From: Sediminibacillus halophilus
GTDB lineage: Bacteria; Bacillota; Bacilli; Bacillales; Amphibacillaceae
Length of the DNA stretch: 64,000 bases
Assembly (NCBI RefSeq): GCF_900103695.1
Contig: NZ_FNHF01000002.1
Span: 496,001-560,000, forward strand
Reading direction: 5' to 3'
The number at the start of each line of letters is the position of its first letter. The first letter of the stretch is position 1. Positions 25,162-33,500 of this stretch are shown here, piece after piece. Position numbers and translations under genes: made by a program. The notes beneath the pieces are model-generated. The model was not told the origin of the DNA. It did no database searches and was given only the letters and a program-made list of their open reading frames with translations.

Positions 25162-25938
25162 TTATAAAATCGCTTGATGCTTTCCATTAGCGATAATGTC
25201 ACCATATTGATACTTACCTGAATAGAAATTCCTTCTATCCAATATTCGCTTTACTTGAACTTTCGTAAACAACTTTCCTTGTTTCGTTCGATGTCCTTCT
25301 TCATTCAATCGTTCTGCCAGTTGTGTTAATGTCCATAAAGGATACTGTTCCTTTAGGTCAAACACTCTTTGAACGGTTTTCGCTTGTCTATCATCTATGA
25401 CAAGACTTTTCTTACCTTTTTCCACCTTGTAGCCTAATGCGACATTTCCTCCTGCATAGCCACCCTGTTGGGCTTTCTTGTTTCTCCCTCTCCCTAGCTT
25501 TAAAGAAATTTCTAATCGTTGATATTGGTCTAATAACTCCATTAAGCCATTGATTAAAAAGTCGCTAGGGTCTTTCTTGTAAATGCTATATTGAGGTTGC
25601 TCAATACTCCGAATGTCCACTCCATACTTTTTCAACTCACGATGAACCAACACTTTCACAATGTCTGACCGCCATAAACGGCTTGTGTTCAGTGTAACCA
25701 CATAATCCACCTCATGGTGGGAGAGATACTCCAACATCTCCTGAAAGCCTAATCTGTCCACTTCTAACGCTTCTTCGTCTACTTTAGCCCCACTAATACC
25801 CTCGTCCTTAAACAAGCGTAAAAGCGTATATCCTTGAGCCTGACAATATGCCTTTATTTCATCTTCTTGGTAAGCAAGGCTGTATCCATCCCTTGCTTGA
25901 CCTTGTGTAGATACTCGAATATATCCAATAACTTTCAT
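25162..25938 (-). CDS. Small serine recombinase (resolvase plus Recombinase domain), unit C
   Basis: Intact recombinase of 258 aa, MKVIGYIRVSTQGQARDGYS with nucleophile S10 and LNTSRLWRSDIVKVLVHREL near residues 83-102. The Recombinase domain is visible in GGYAGGNVALGYKVEKGKKS and RILDRRNFYSGKYQYGDIIA. It ends at GKHQAIL, the same truncated end as units A and B. The ATG is behind GGGGGAAAATACC. Upstream are a CGTTAC-N16-GTAACG site and a divergently transcribed XRE-type regulator that A and B lack, so C may be the ancestral, more complete form. Confidence 0.9.
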   Translation of the reverse strand: MKVIGYIRVSTQGQARDGYSLAYQEDEIKAYCQAQGYTLLRLFKDEGISGAKVDEEALEVDRLGFQEMLEYLSHHEVDYVVTLNTSRLWRSDIVKVLVHRELKKYGVDIRSIEQPQYSIYKKDPSDFLINGLMELLDQYQRLEISLKLGRGRNKKAQQGGYAGGNVALGYKVEKGKKSLVIDDRQAKTVQRVFDLKEQYPLWTLTQLAERLNEEGHRTKQGKLFTKVQVKRILDRRNFYSGKYQYGDIIANGKHQAIL

Positions 25939-25953
25939 GGTATTTTCCCCCTC

Positions 25954-25981
25954 CGTTACGCAAATCAGGATTAACGTAACG
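25954..25981. promoter_or_regulatory. 28-bp CGTTAC-N16-GTAACG site, unit C
   Basis: Third occurrence of the inverted six-base arms with a 16-base centre, 15 bases upstream of the recombinase start. The centre (less AT-rich) is unrelated to those in A and B, so conservation is confined to arms and spacing. Confidence 0.55.
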
Positions 25982-26026
25982 CTTAGACGCTACATTTAAT
26001 ATAAATTCATTGTATGCGGCTATAGC

Positions 26027-26069
26027 GATACAATCAACCCCTTTACCGATACAAATTTATTGTGTATCG
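26027..26069. promoter_or_regulatory. Operator-like CGATACA/TGTATCG repeats between recombinase C and the XRE gene
   Basis: CGATACAA occurs near 26027 and again at 26047-26053, the second copy forming an inverted repeat with TGTATCG at 26063-26069 (nine-base spacer). The position between two divergent genes suggests autoregulation by the XRE protein; this is inference. Confidence 0.5.
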
Positions 26070-26103
26070 TAAAAGTAACATGAAAAAGAGGAAGGGAACT
26101 ATC

Positions 26104-26304
26104 ATGCCAATTTCAATCAAACTAAAGGAAATCCTTAAAGAACGTAACCTTTCACAGCGTGAATTGGCACGTATGACTGGGCTTCGTCCTAATACAATCA
26201 GCCATTTGTGTTCAGACAATGTAGACAGGGTTTATCTATCAACATTAGAAACGGTATGCAAAGTGTTAGACATCGACATTCAGGAGTTAATCGAGGTGGA
26301 GTAG
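26104..26304 (+). CDS. XRE (Cro/CI-type) helix-turn-helix regulator
   Basis: DNA-binding protein of 66 aa consisting almost only of a Cro/CI helix-turn-helix: ISIKLKEILKERNLSQRELA, then RMTGLRPNTISHLCSDNVDR, and a final helix pair VCKVLDIDIQELIEVE. The ATG at 26104 follows AGGAAGGG; an upstream in-frame ATG at 26062 lies inside the operator-like repeat and has no ribosome site. It is the only plus-strand gene in the toxin region, diverging from recombinase C. Likely job: control of recombinase C expression, as in YdaS/YozG-type small phage or element regulators. No partner toxin is adjacent. Confidence 0.8.
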   Translation: MPISIKLKEILKERNLSQRELARMTGLRPNTISHLCSDNVDRVYLSTLETVCKVLDIDIQELIEVE

Positions 26305-26572
26305 TCCTCTCGATAAAGTAATCGTTCTTTTGTGCGTAAAAGTTGCGAAAAATTTAAAAGGCAGGGAGAAAGCAAAGGGTAATTATTTGAGGATAAGTAT
26401 GGTGGTATCTGATGATTTTAGGTTATTTCACAACAAAGGAAATTAACTAGATAGGGTACCCTTTTAAAGGTATTATACGTACTAAAGAATTTGTTAATAC
26501 ATCATAAAGGGATTACAAGGCTTATCTATACTCTGAAAATAATAAGTGTTTCATTCGGCACTAGGTAGCCCA
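26305..26572. other. Intergenic stretch without recognised gene
   Basis: AT-rich, no reading frame of note on either strand. It includes the palindrome GGGTACCC at 26454-26461, which resembles the toxin-linker junction sequence GGGTACGGG, but no other sign of an insertion site was seen. Confidence 0.4.
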
Positions 26573-26613
26573 CAAAAAAACAAAACCTTGAAAGGCATAT
26601 AGCCAATCAAGGT
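26573..26613 (-). terminator. Terminator after the toxin-2 immunity gene
   Basis: Minus-strand hairpin ACCTTGA...GGC/GCC...TCAAGGT followed by TTTTGTTTTTTTG. Arms are nearly identical to the terminator at 17915-17958. Confidence 0.85.
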
Positions 26614-26619
26614 CTTGCT

Positions 26620-27087
26620 TTACAAATTATTTCCCTTAACTTCTTCGAACCATAAATCAAAAATATCATCCGGTAATAGTTCGTCATCAATCGAATAAAC
26701 TAACTCATATCTATATTTTCCTTTTAAGCTATTTTGCTTTACATTATAATACAATTTCATTTCTGTTGGCATATCTTTATTGAACTCTTCACATTTTTTA
26801 TGAATAAGCTTTAAATTTTGATTACCTATTCTTAGTACAGCCTTCTGTCTTTCTCTCGAAACATCGTAAACTTGATTGTGTGGACTATCCAATTCTTTTA
26901 CAGCTTCATTTAGTTGATGTTTATGAACAACCTTTCCATTAATTTTATAGAAAAAATCAAAAACATACATTTTGGGTTCATATGAACAATACATAAAGAT
27001 TTCATCTGCTTTATTATCGACATACTCTAAACAAATAGCCACCATGTCTGTTTGTAATTCTGAAAAATAATCCTCAAATACCTTCAC
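26620..27087 (-). CDS. YezG/DUF600-type immunity protein of the intact toxin
   Basis: Immunity protein of 155 aa starting MKVFEDYFSELQTDMVAICL. Typical family text follows: CSYEPKMYVFDFFYKINGKV with VHKHQL near residues 34-60, VYDVSRERQKAVLRIGNQNL near 73, and MPTEMKLYYNVKQNSLKGKY with a C-terminal acidic strand DELLPDDIFDLWFEEVK. It lies ten bases after the toxin stop and should neutralise that toxin's nuclease domain in the cytoplasm. It is a different branch from the 14321-14800 protein although the two toxin domains belong to the same nuclease family. The gene ends in a strong terminator, closing the T7SS transcription unit. Confidence 0.75.
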   Translation of the reverse strand: MKVFEDYFSELQTDMVAICLEYVDNKADEIFMYCSYEPKMYVFDFFYKINGKVVHKHQLNEAVKELDSPHNQVYDVSRERQKAVLRIGNQNLKLIHKKCEEFNKDMPTEMKLYYNVKQNSLKGKYRYELVYSIDDELLPDDIFDLWFEEVKGNNL

Positions 27088-27097
27088 ATAATCACCT

Positions 27098-28810
27098 CTA
27101 GTTCTCTAGACTTGTAAACCTCATACGACCATCTATTTCATATTCTATATCAAAGCTGCTCGGTCTTAAACTATTTCCTTCGTAATTAACTTTAACATTA
27201 ACTGAAACATCTTTTCCTTCTTTTATTGCTTTAGCCCATTGATTTTCTAACTTTTTGTATTTACTCAAGTTAACGCTACTTGATTGAGACACAAGATTAT
27301 CCAAAACAGGAGAACCACCAAATCTATCAGCTGCTAGGTGTCCTGCGTGGTCTCCTTGTTCTTTTCCAGGTGTATTGGACTTATGAGATAATCTATTATC
27401 ACGTTTTGTTAATTTTAAATCATCTGCATTAAAATCAGTTAGTCTTCCTAATTCATCTGTCTTATATTGATAATTATATTCACCTGATTGATATTTAATA
27501 TTTGGTTTTAATGTACCATCTTTGTTCAAATGACTACCATCCCTAATGATATTATCCGATACCCGACTTGTACCATTATCTATACCCTTAGCCCCTGAAC
27601 TAACACTAACCCCTTCTGCCTTACTCAACGTATCTTTCACTTTATTCTCAAGGAAGTGGGTGTTTTCTGCAGGCATATGGACCTTGCCCAATTCATCCAT
27701 GGCGACTACATTTCGGGTAGAGGTGATATTTTTGGCAGAGGTGACCATGCTGTCTGCTGCTTTGCCCGCAGAAATAGCATCCCGTATGGCCCGGTCCTTC
27801 ACGGCTGCCCCGGCGCTTTTCAGCCTCGCTGTCGATTGCCTTCCTGCCGTGGTGACCATATCTCCTACATGCTTCAGTTCCCGCTGTACACTGGTTTTGA
27901 TTCCTGATCTCAGCCCAAATTGGCCCATATCTGCAGCCTGGTTGGCTACACGAACACCGCTGCTGAACTTCTTCAGACCGGCGACGCCGGGAACAATGTC
28001 CAGTGGGCTTAAAGCCCCTCGCAGCCACCGTTCGCCTGTGCCAAGCTCTCTTCCAGATATCCAGTCCTCTCCGGATATCGCAGATTTTAATTCCATGCTT
28101 CCATAGACAGCACCGAGTACCAAGCCGGCAGGCGGACAAATGACAGCAGCACTGACTATTACAACAAGGGCTCCCAGATTCGCCCAAAATTCCTCGCTAT
28201 GCTGCTGATCCTTGATGGACTCATATTCAAAGGCGTTCATATTAACCGCAGCCATGCGGTATTCTTCCTGGGTAAAATCCTGATCAGGATGCTCCGCTTT
28301 CCACATGTCGTATTCCACCTGCAGCTGTTCCGCATAAAAATTATCGCCGCTGAGCAGGTCATCCAGACTGACTTCCGCCTTCGGGACTTCCCGGGTTTCC
28401 TGCATGCCGTACCGCTGGTAGATCACTTGCTGTTCCGTCGCGTCTATCCGGTTTTTCGTCGTATAGTTGGAAATGGTGGCGTCCCGCATGGTTGTTACAA
28501 ATTTATCGATGTCCTCATGAAAAGGATCATCGATCGTGCGGTCTACAATATCGCCAACCTTTCCCGAAAAATCATGCAATACTTTAAAATCTTCGAATAT
28601 GGATTGGTACTTTCCTTCCCGGTCGATATGGGAAAAAGAAATGACGCCATCCCGGTCATATTTGGCGATATCTGATTCTGCGTCCTCCAGGTTTTCCGTT
28701 ATATCCTTTAAATCATCGATCATGCCTTTCCCCCAGCGACCAAGCCCAATCAGGTCGCCGAGACCGTCCTTCATTCTATCCCAGTCTGCCGGGATGTACT
28801 TTACATCCAT
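27098..28810 (-). CDS. T7SS polymorphic toxin, C-terminal nuclease (YeeF/Endonuclease_NS_2-like)
   Basis: Intact effector of 570 aa. The N-terminal ~210 residues (MDVKYIPADWDRMKDGLGDL to AFEYESIKDQQHSEEFW) are probably the secretion/delivery region; a classical LXG domain is not obvious. A hydrophobic segment follows (NLGALVVIVSAAVICPPAGL), then the pre-toxin region GRELGTGERWLRGALSPLDI with VPGVAG, like PT-TG domains. The toxin domain starts after the AKGIDNG linker near residue 420 and contains GDHAGHLAADRFGGSPVLDN, the D/H motif of Endonuclease_NS_2 nucleases, and LRPSSFDIEYEIDG. The first ~415 residues closely match the pseudogene at 18411-20101. Small partner genes lie just upstream and immunity just downstream. 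Confidence 0.88.
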   Translation of the reverse strand: MDVKYIPADWDRMKDGLGDLIGLGRWGKGMIDDLKDITENLEDAESDIAKYDRDGVISFSHIDREGKYQSIFEDFKVLHDFSGKVGDIVDRTIDDPFHEDIDKFVTTMRDATISNYTTKNRIDATEQQVIYQRYGMQETREVPKAEVSLDDLLSGDNFYAEQLQVEYDMWKAEHPDQDFTQEEYRMAAVNMNAFEYESIKDQQHSEEFWANLGALVVIVSAAVICPPAGLVLGAVYGSMELKSAISGEDWISGRELGTGERWLRGALSPLDIVPGVAGLKKFSSGVRVANQAADMGQFGLRSGIKTSVQRELKHVGDMVTTAGRQSTARLKSAGAAVKDRAIRDAISAGKAADSMVTSAKNITSTRNVVAMDELGKVHMPAENTHFLENKVKDTLSKAEGVSVSSGAKGIDNGTSRVSDNIIRDGSHLNKDGTLKPNIKYQSGEYNYQYKTDELGRLTDFNADDLKLTKRDNRLSHKSNTPGKEQGDHAGHLAADRFGGSPVLDNLVSQSSSVNLSKYKKLENQWAKAIKEGKDVSVNVKVNYEGNSLRPSSFDIEYEIDGRMRFTSLEN

Positions 28811-28813
28811 TTA

Positions 28814-29152
28814 TCAGACCTCCAATTTTGCAATGATTTGTTCGGCAATTGCCTGGTCTGTTTCAATCATGGTGTTAAGGACATCGATGACGAGAGTGGA
28901 TGCTCTTACGTAATTATCATAAAGATCCATGAACTTCTCGTTAGCTTCATCGTAAGCTTCCACCGCTTCCTTTGCCTTTCCTGCTTTATAATAGTCCAGC
29001 TCCCCGAGCTTCTTGATATAAGGGGTTGCATTGCTTTCCAATTCGGAAATGATCGATTCAAGCTGATTGAAGATAGAGGTTATTTCATCGGGATTGACAT
29101 TGATTTTCGCGCCTCCAACTCCGGTACTTCCCATCGCAGCCGCTTTATGCAT
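28814..29152 (-). CDS. Small helical T7SS secretion-partner protein (WXG100/Lap-like)
   Basis: Protein of 112 aa with an N-terminal Gly/Ala tail followed by helices: INVNPDEITSIFNQLESIIS, ELESNATPYIKKLGELDYYK and STLVIDVLNTMIETDQAIAE. It has the size and helical hairpin look of the partners encoded upstream of LXG-class toxins, which help target them to the T7SS; there is no WxG in the turn (GELDYYKAGKAKEA instead). The start follows AAGGAGG, and the ATG directly abuts the TAG stop of the preceding gene. The toxin gene starts three bases after its stop. The role as a toxin-specific partner is inferred from position and size. Confidence 0.7.
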   Translation of the reverse strand: MHKAAAMGSTGVGGAKINVNPDEITSIFNQLESIISELESNATPYIKKLGELDYYKAGKAKEAVEAYDEANEKFMDLYDNYVRASTLVIDVLNTMIETDQAIAEQIIAKLEV

Positions 29153-29854
29153 CTACTTCGCCTCCTTGTATGGGAATTCCATTTCATCAAAGAGAACTTT
29201 CAAAAACCAATACTGACTAGCATGATAATATTTACGCTGAACTGTATCCACCATGATCAGCTTTTCTTCTTTAGGGAAAACGAGCCACTGTTGATAGTAA
29301 GCAGGATTGCTTGCTTCCCGGTGTTTCTCATTTAAATGAAACAACTCAAGGTTTACCATCGAATCTCCAGGCTCCAGTTGTTCCGTTTCCCTTCTCTCTT
29401 TATTTGTCAATTCCTGTTTTAAAAAGTTCTTTTCTTTTTCCTCCGGTTCACGCGTAATCATCGGAAATTTTTCACTAAGAAGCTGCAATACAATCGCTTT
29501 TGAAATGACAAATAACTTGTAGAGTGCTTGTTCTTCTGTCTCTACCATCATTACTAACTCATCCTCATTGTCGGAAGGAAATCCGAACATCAAGTTATTA
29601 ATCCGGACATATTTCTCACTCTGATAATAGTATTCCAGTGCTTGAATAATGATGGCTCCGCTTTTTGTGATTTTCCCTTCCCCGTTAAGAATGCCTTTTT
29701 CGATTAAACGGTTATGTGCCTGTTCGAATACTTCTTCCCCTTTGAGCTGATAGATTTGTTTTTCAGGCAGGCCGAAAAGGACATTTCCGCCAAACGCAGA
29801 GGCAAGCAGGTAGAGTTCAGGTACGTTAAAAGTATCGGTTGAAACGTTGCTCAT
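29153..29854 (-). CDS. T7SS-locus protein, DUF5081/EspG-like (tentative)
   Basis: Cytoplasmic-looking protein of 233 aa, no signal or membrane helix. It begins MSNVSTDTFNVPELYLLASA FGG and contains ITKSGAIIIQALEYYYQSEK near residues 62-81, MVETEEQALYKLFVISKAIV near 103-122, and a C-terminal beta-rich part (QQWLVFPKEEKLIMVDTVQR). The N-terminal pattern of a winged or EspG-like fold resembles DUF5081 proteins that I associate with Firmicute T7SS toxin loci; this is recognition from memory. EspG proteins are chaperones of T7SS substrates, so a chaperone role for the following helical partner or toxin is plausible. The start overlaps the preceding gene by four bases. Confidence 0.5.
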   Translation of the reverse strand: MSNVSTDTFNVPELYLLASAFGGNVLFGLPEKQIYQLKGEEVFEQAHNRLIEKGILNGEGKITKSGAIIIQALEYYYQSEKYVRINNLMFGFPSDNEDELVMMVETEEQALYKLFVISKAIVLQLLSEKFPMITREPEEKEKNFLKQELTNKERRETEQLEPGDSMVNLELFHLNEKHREASNPAYYQQWLVFPKEEKLIMVDTVQRKYYHASQYWFLKVLFDEMEFPYKEAK

Positions 29855-30150
29855 AAGCTTCTCACTTCTTTCACCGAACTGTCATTACGAAAGTCGTCAA
29901 TATAACGATCCAAGTTATCCAATGCTTTGGTTTGTAATGCCGACGCCGATTTCAAATCTTTGTGATATTGTGAAATGATTTCTAAATAACTTAAAAAGCT
30001 GTCCCTTGATTTCCCGCTCCACTTTGCTGAGTGAACAAATGAAATGAGTTGCTCGCATTGTTCATAAGTGGAATCAATCGTACTTTCCAGCGTACGGGCC
30101 GCCGCTCTTGCCTCATTCAAGCGATTGCCATCGATTCTTACCTCTCCCAA
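29851..30150 (-). CDS. WXG100-superfamily small protein
   Basis: Helical hairpin protein of 99 aa: RIDGNRLNEARAAARTLEST, then FVHSAKWSGKSRDSFLSYLE with the W-S-G turn at about residue 48-50, and a second helix to RYIDDFRNDSSVKEVRSL. This is the WXG100 layout, so it is probably a secreted T7SS substrate or secretion partner for the toxin. It uses a TTG start with GGGAGTGAT upstream. It lies between the essC end and the toxin, as do YwqI-like genes in Bacillus. It is distinct from EsxA (41002-41298). Confidence 0.75.
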   Translation of the reverse strand: MGEVRIDGNRLNEARAAARTLESTIDSTYEQCEQLISFVHSAKWSGKSRDSFLSYLEIISQYHKDLKSASALQTKALDNLDRYIDDFRNDSSVKEVRSL

Positions 30151-30180
30151 TGATTATCACTCCCGTCAATCTTTTTTGTA

Positions 30181-30516
30181 CTAATCTTCTTCCGCTTCTT
30201 TTATAGCCAATTGTTTATAGTACTGGTAACGTTCATAAGCGCGGGAAGCCGCATGTACAATCTGGCTTCGTTTGTTTTTTTCATAGTTGAAGTACCGAAG
30301 CAGCTCTTGATTTAATTCCTCTCGTTTCGGGTCAAAGTCGTTAGACGGTATCTTGGAATTTGATAGATTAGGTACCGAACTGGTATAGCTGGAATAGGAC
30401 GACTCTGCTTCGTTTACCAGTCTGTCATGATCCGCTTTTGCATCCTTCAGCTTATAGTATAACCTCAAATAGTCATCCCGCTTCTTTTCTGTTTCGGTTC
30501 TAAAAAACCATGACAT
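30181..30516 (-). CDS. Small coiled-coil T7SS-associated protein (YwqH/DUF5082-like, tentative)
   Basis: Protein of about 111 aa, almost wholly charged helix: ETEKKRDDYLRLYYKLKDAK, a Ser-rich break (SSYSSYTSSVPNLSNSKIPS), then LNQELLRYFNYEKNKRSQIV and AYERYQYYKQLAIKEAEED. The ATG at 30516 follows AAAGGAG inside the 3' end of essC, overlapping it by 17 bases. Two helices joined by a flexible break fit the small helical partners found next to T7SS toxins. Assignment to a named family is uncertain. Confidence 0.6.
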   Translation of the reverse strand: MSWFFRTETEKKRDDYLRLYYKLKDAKADHDRLVNEAESSYSSYTSSVPNLSNSKIPSNDFDPKREELNQELLRYFNYEKNKRSQIVHAASRAYERYQYYKQLAIKEAEED

Positions 30517-33500
30517 CCTTTTCACTCCTTTTTATAAGAGGTGCCGCAACTTTTATTTTTTCCGACTTTCCTTGCTGGATATAGTAGGCTTCATAGGCCT
30601 CCAGGCTTGGCTCACGGTATGGCCTGTTGGCAACTTCCAATATATTCTGATCTGTTATTCTGCTAAGCAGCACACCGTTTTTTTGCTTTTTGATAGCTTG
30701 CGTAACATCGTCATATAAACGGTCGATGGCACTATGGACGGCACCGATGACAAAGTGTATTCCCATCCGCGGTCCGTTCTCCATGAGTTTTGCAATCGTC
30801 GTCTGAGTAGTGAGTGACATGGAATCGATGACGTGGGATGCATCTGTTACCAATACGATCATCGGGCGTATTTCTTCAAGAAAATCATTTACGGTTGCCT
30901 GGCCGCCTGTAGATGACTGGATTTCACGGAAAGCATCTTCTCTCGCTTCGAATAATTGCTGAAGCTGTCCAGCAATCTCTTCCATGGAGATTTCTCCGTC
31001 CGCATAAATATTCGTATGCTGTTTATGTGCTGCAAACCGAAGGGAAGCATTATCGATCAGTCCGATGTCAATATGCTCGTTCGCAGACATACTGGTCAGA
31101 ATCGTAAGGAATGTCTGCTCAATACCATCCATATTGTCGCCCAGCACTAACGTGTTCTGATCTTTTTCCACATCCAGTGCAACAGGCTCGACCGCTTCAA
31201 AGTCCACTGCAAACGGTATACCGCCTTCGGAAATAAGCTTTTGTGTTTTTGAACGCTTGATAAAGTCTTCGTATGCAAGCCTTTCGGGAACCATCGGTAT
31301 CTCCTCCGGCCGTTCGCCTTGCCAGTGTTCATCCATTTCCTTCGCCGTCTGCTGGATCGCATCGATTACCTCGAGGGTTTCTTCTCCCTCTGCCGGCAGC
31401 ATGGTCTGGAACAGGGCAGGGTCTTCCAGTTTAATGAGGCCTCTGCCCGGGATTTCTTCTATCTCGATGTCGGTTTTGCCGACGATCGACCTAGCCTCTG
31501 TCGGTTCAATCAAGTACAGCGGAATCTGTGTTTTAATATTGGAAAGAAGCGGCATTTTCATGGCGCTTTGCCTTCCTGCACTGATGACGAGATGGATGCC
31601 GATACTCGCGCCTTCTCGGGCGATTTGTGTGACCAGTTTTTCAAATTCATCGGAAAAATCTGCTTCTCTGACCGAATCGTAGTTATCAATCACAATGACG
31701 GTGTTCGGGACGTTGTCGCCGCTGGCCTTTTCGTACATTTCCATGTTGGCGACGCCGTATTTGCTCAGTTTTTGTTTTCGTTCCTTCATGGACGCTGAAA
31801 GCAGGCGGACTAGTTTTCCTACTTTCTCTTCTTCATCGATAAGGATGGTGTCGGCGACGTGCGGAAGCTTTTTCAACGGAAGCAGGCCGTTTGTTCCGAA
31901 GTCAAGCAGGTATACGTGCAGCTGCTCCGGATTATGCTGCCGCACCAGATCCATGACGACGGTTTGCAAGAAGGTTGATTTTCCATAACCAGGACTGGAA
32001 AAAACGGCGGCATGGCCATCCTTGCCCAAGTTTAAGGTCAATGGAGACTGGGACTGCAGCTCCGGCTGGTCAAGCAAACCGATGGTAGCCTGCAATGCCG
32101 TCTTCGGCTTCTGCCATTCTTCTTCGTAATTCACCGGGTGCAGGTCCGCTGCTTTAATACTTTCCGGAAGCGGCGGCAGCCACGGTCTTGGCAGCTGTTC
32201 TATCTGCTGGGCTTCTGTATATTCGGCGATATAATCGATGACGGCATCCAGTTCGGTCGGTGTCTTCTCGATATCTTGTTTGTTGTCCAGCCCACTTAAA
32301 TCCTCGGTCAAAATATCGTACTGGCCGAGCTCGTTGATTGCATAAATAGTCGTGTCCACAAACTCATGGTCCTCTTTATCCGGCACATAATCGGCACCGC
32401 TCCAGGCGCTTTGGAACAATTCATAAATTTCGTTGTTCCCCACCTGCAGGTAAGCGCGACCCGGCAGTGTGATTTCCGCGGCGTCCGGTGTTTTCAGGAT
32501 CTCGTTCGAATCTCCTTCGTTCTGTACCTTCAGTGCAAGCTTGAATTTGGAGTTGGACCAAATTTGATCATCCACTACCCCACTCGGTTTTTGCGTGGCG
32601 AGAATCAAATGAATCCCGAGCGAACGCCCAATTCGCGCAGTAGATACCAGTTCCTTCATAAAATCGGGTTGTTCGGATTTCAATTCGGCAAATTCATCGG
32701 ATATCAGGAATAGATGCGGCATGGGCTCGCTTGCCTCTCCCTGTTTAAATAGCTTCTGATACTGATTGATATGGTTGACATTATGCTCTCCGAACAAACG
32801 CTGCCGTTTCTGCAGTTCTGCCTTGATGGAAGCAAGCGCCCGCATCGACTGGGCCCGGTCCAGGTTGGTAATCGTCCCGACCAGATGCGGCAGATTCCGG
32901 AATAAATTCGCCATGCCGCCGCCTTTATAGTCAATCAGCAGAAAAGCGACTTCATGCGGGTGGAAATTGACACCCAGCGACAGAATGTACGATTGAATGA
33001 TTTCCGACTTACCGGAACCGGTTGTACCAGCGACAAGTCCATGGGGACCGTGCGCTTTTTCATGCAGGTTCAGCTGGACGATGTCCTCTTTTCCGCGCAA
33101 ACCTAACGGTACGACCAGACTCTTGTAGGTCTCGTTTTTTATCCAGCGTTGGGCAATTGCCAATTCGCTCACTTTGTCCACTCCATACATTTCCAGAAAG
33201 GTCACGCTTTCCGGGATGGAGTTTTTCAGATTTTGCAAATGGTTGATCGGTGCCAGCGCCCGTGATACTTCCTCTTTATCAAATCCTTGTGGAAAATGAT
33301 CTGGAGAAAAGTGTTTGTTGACGAGCTCTCCTTCTTCCAGCACAATCGTTCCGTTGTTGGCATCCCGTATATCGATGACTGTTTTGACATGTTCGGGCAG
33401 CGCGTGCATCACGTCCTGGACAAACACTAACGAAACACCCAAATCACTCGGGTCTTCATTGAAGAATTCCATGATGGTATGATCAAGGATCATTTTTTCG

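Noticed and set aside
26454-26461. GGGTACCC palindrome as an empty insertion site
   Set aside because: It only partly matches the GGGTACGGGT junction and has no toxin-linker context.
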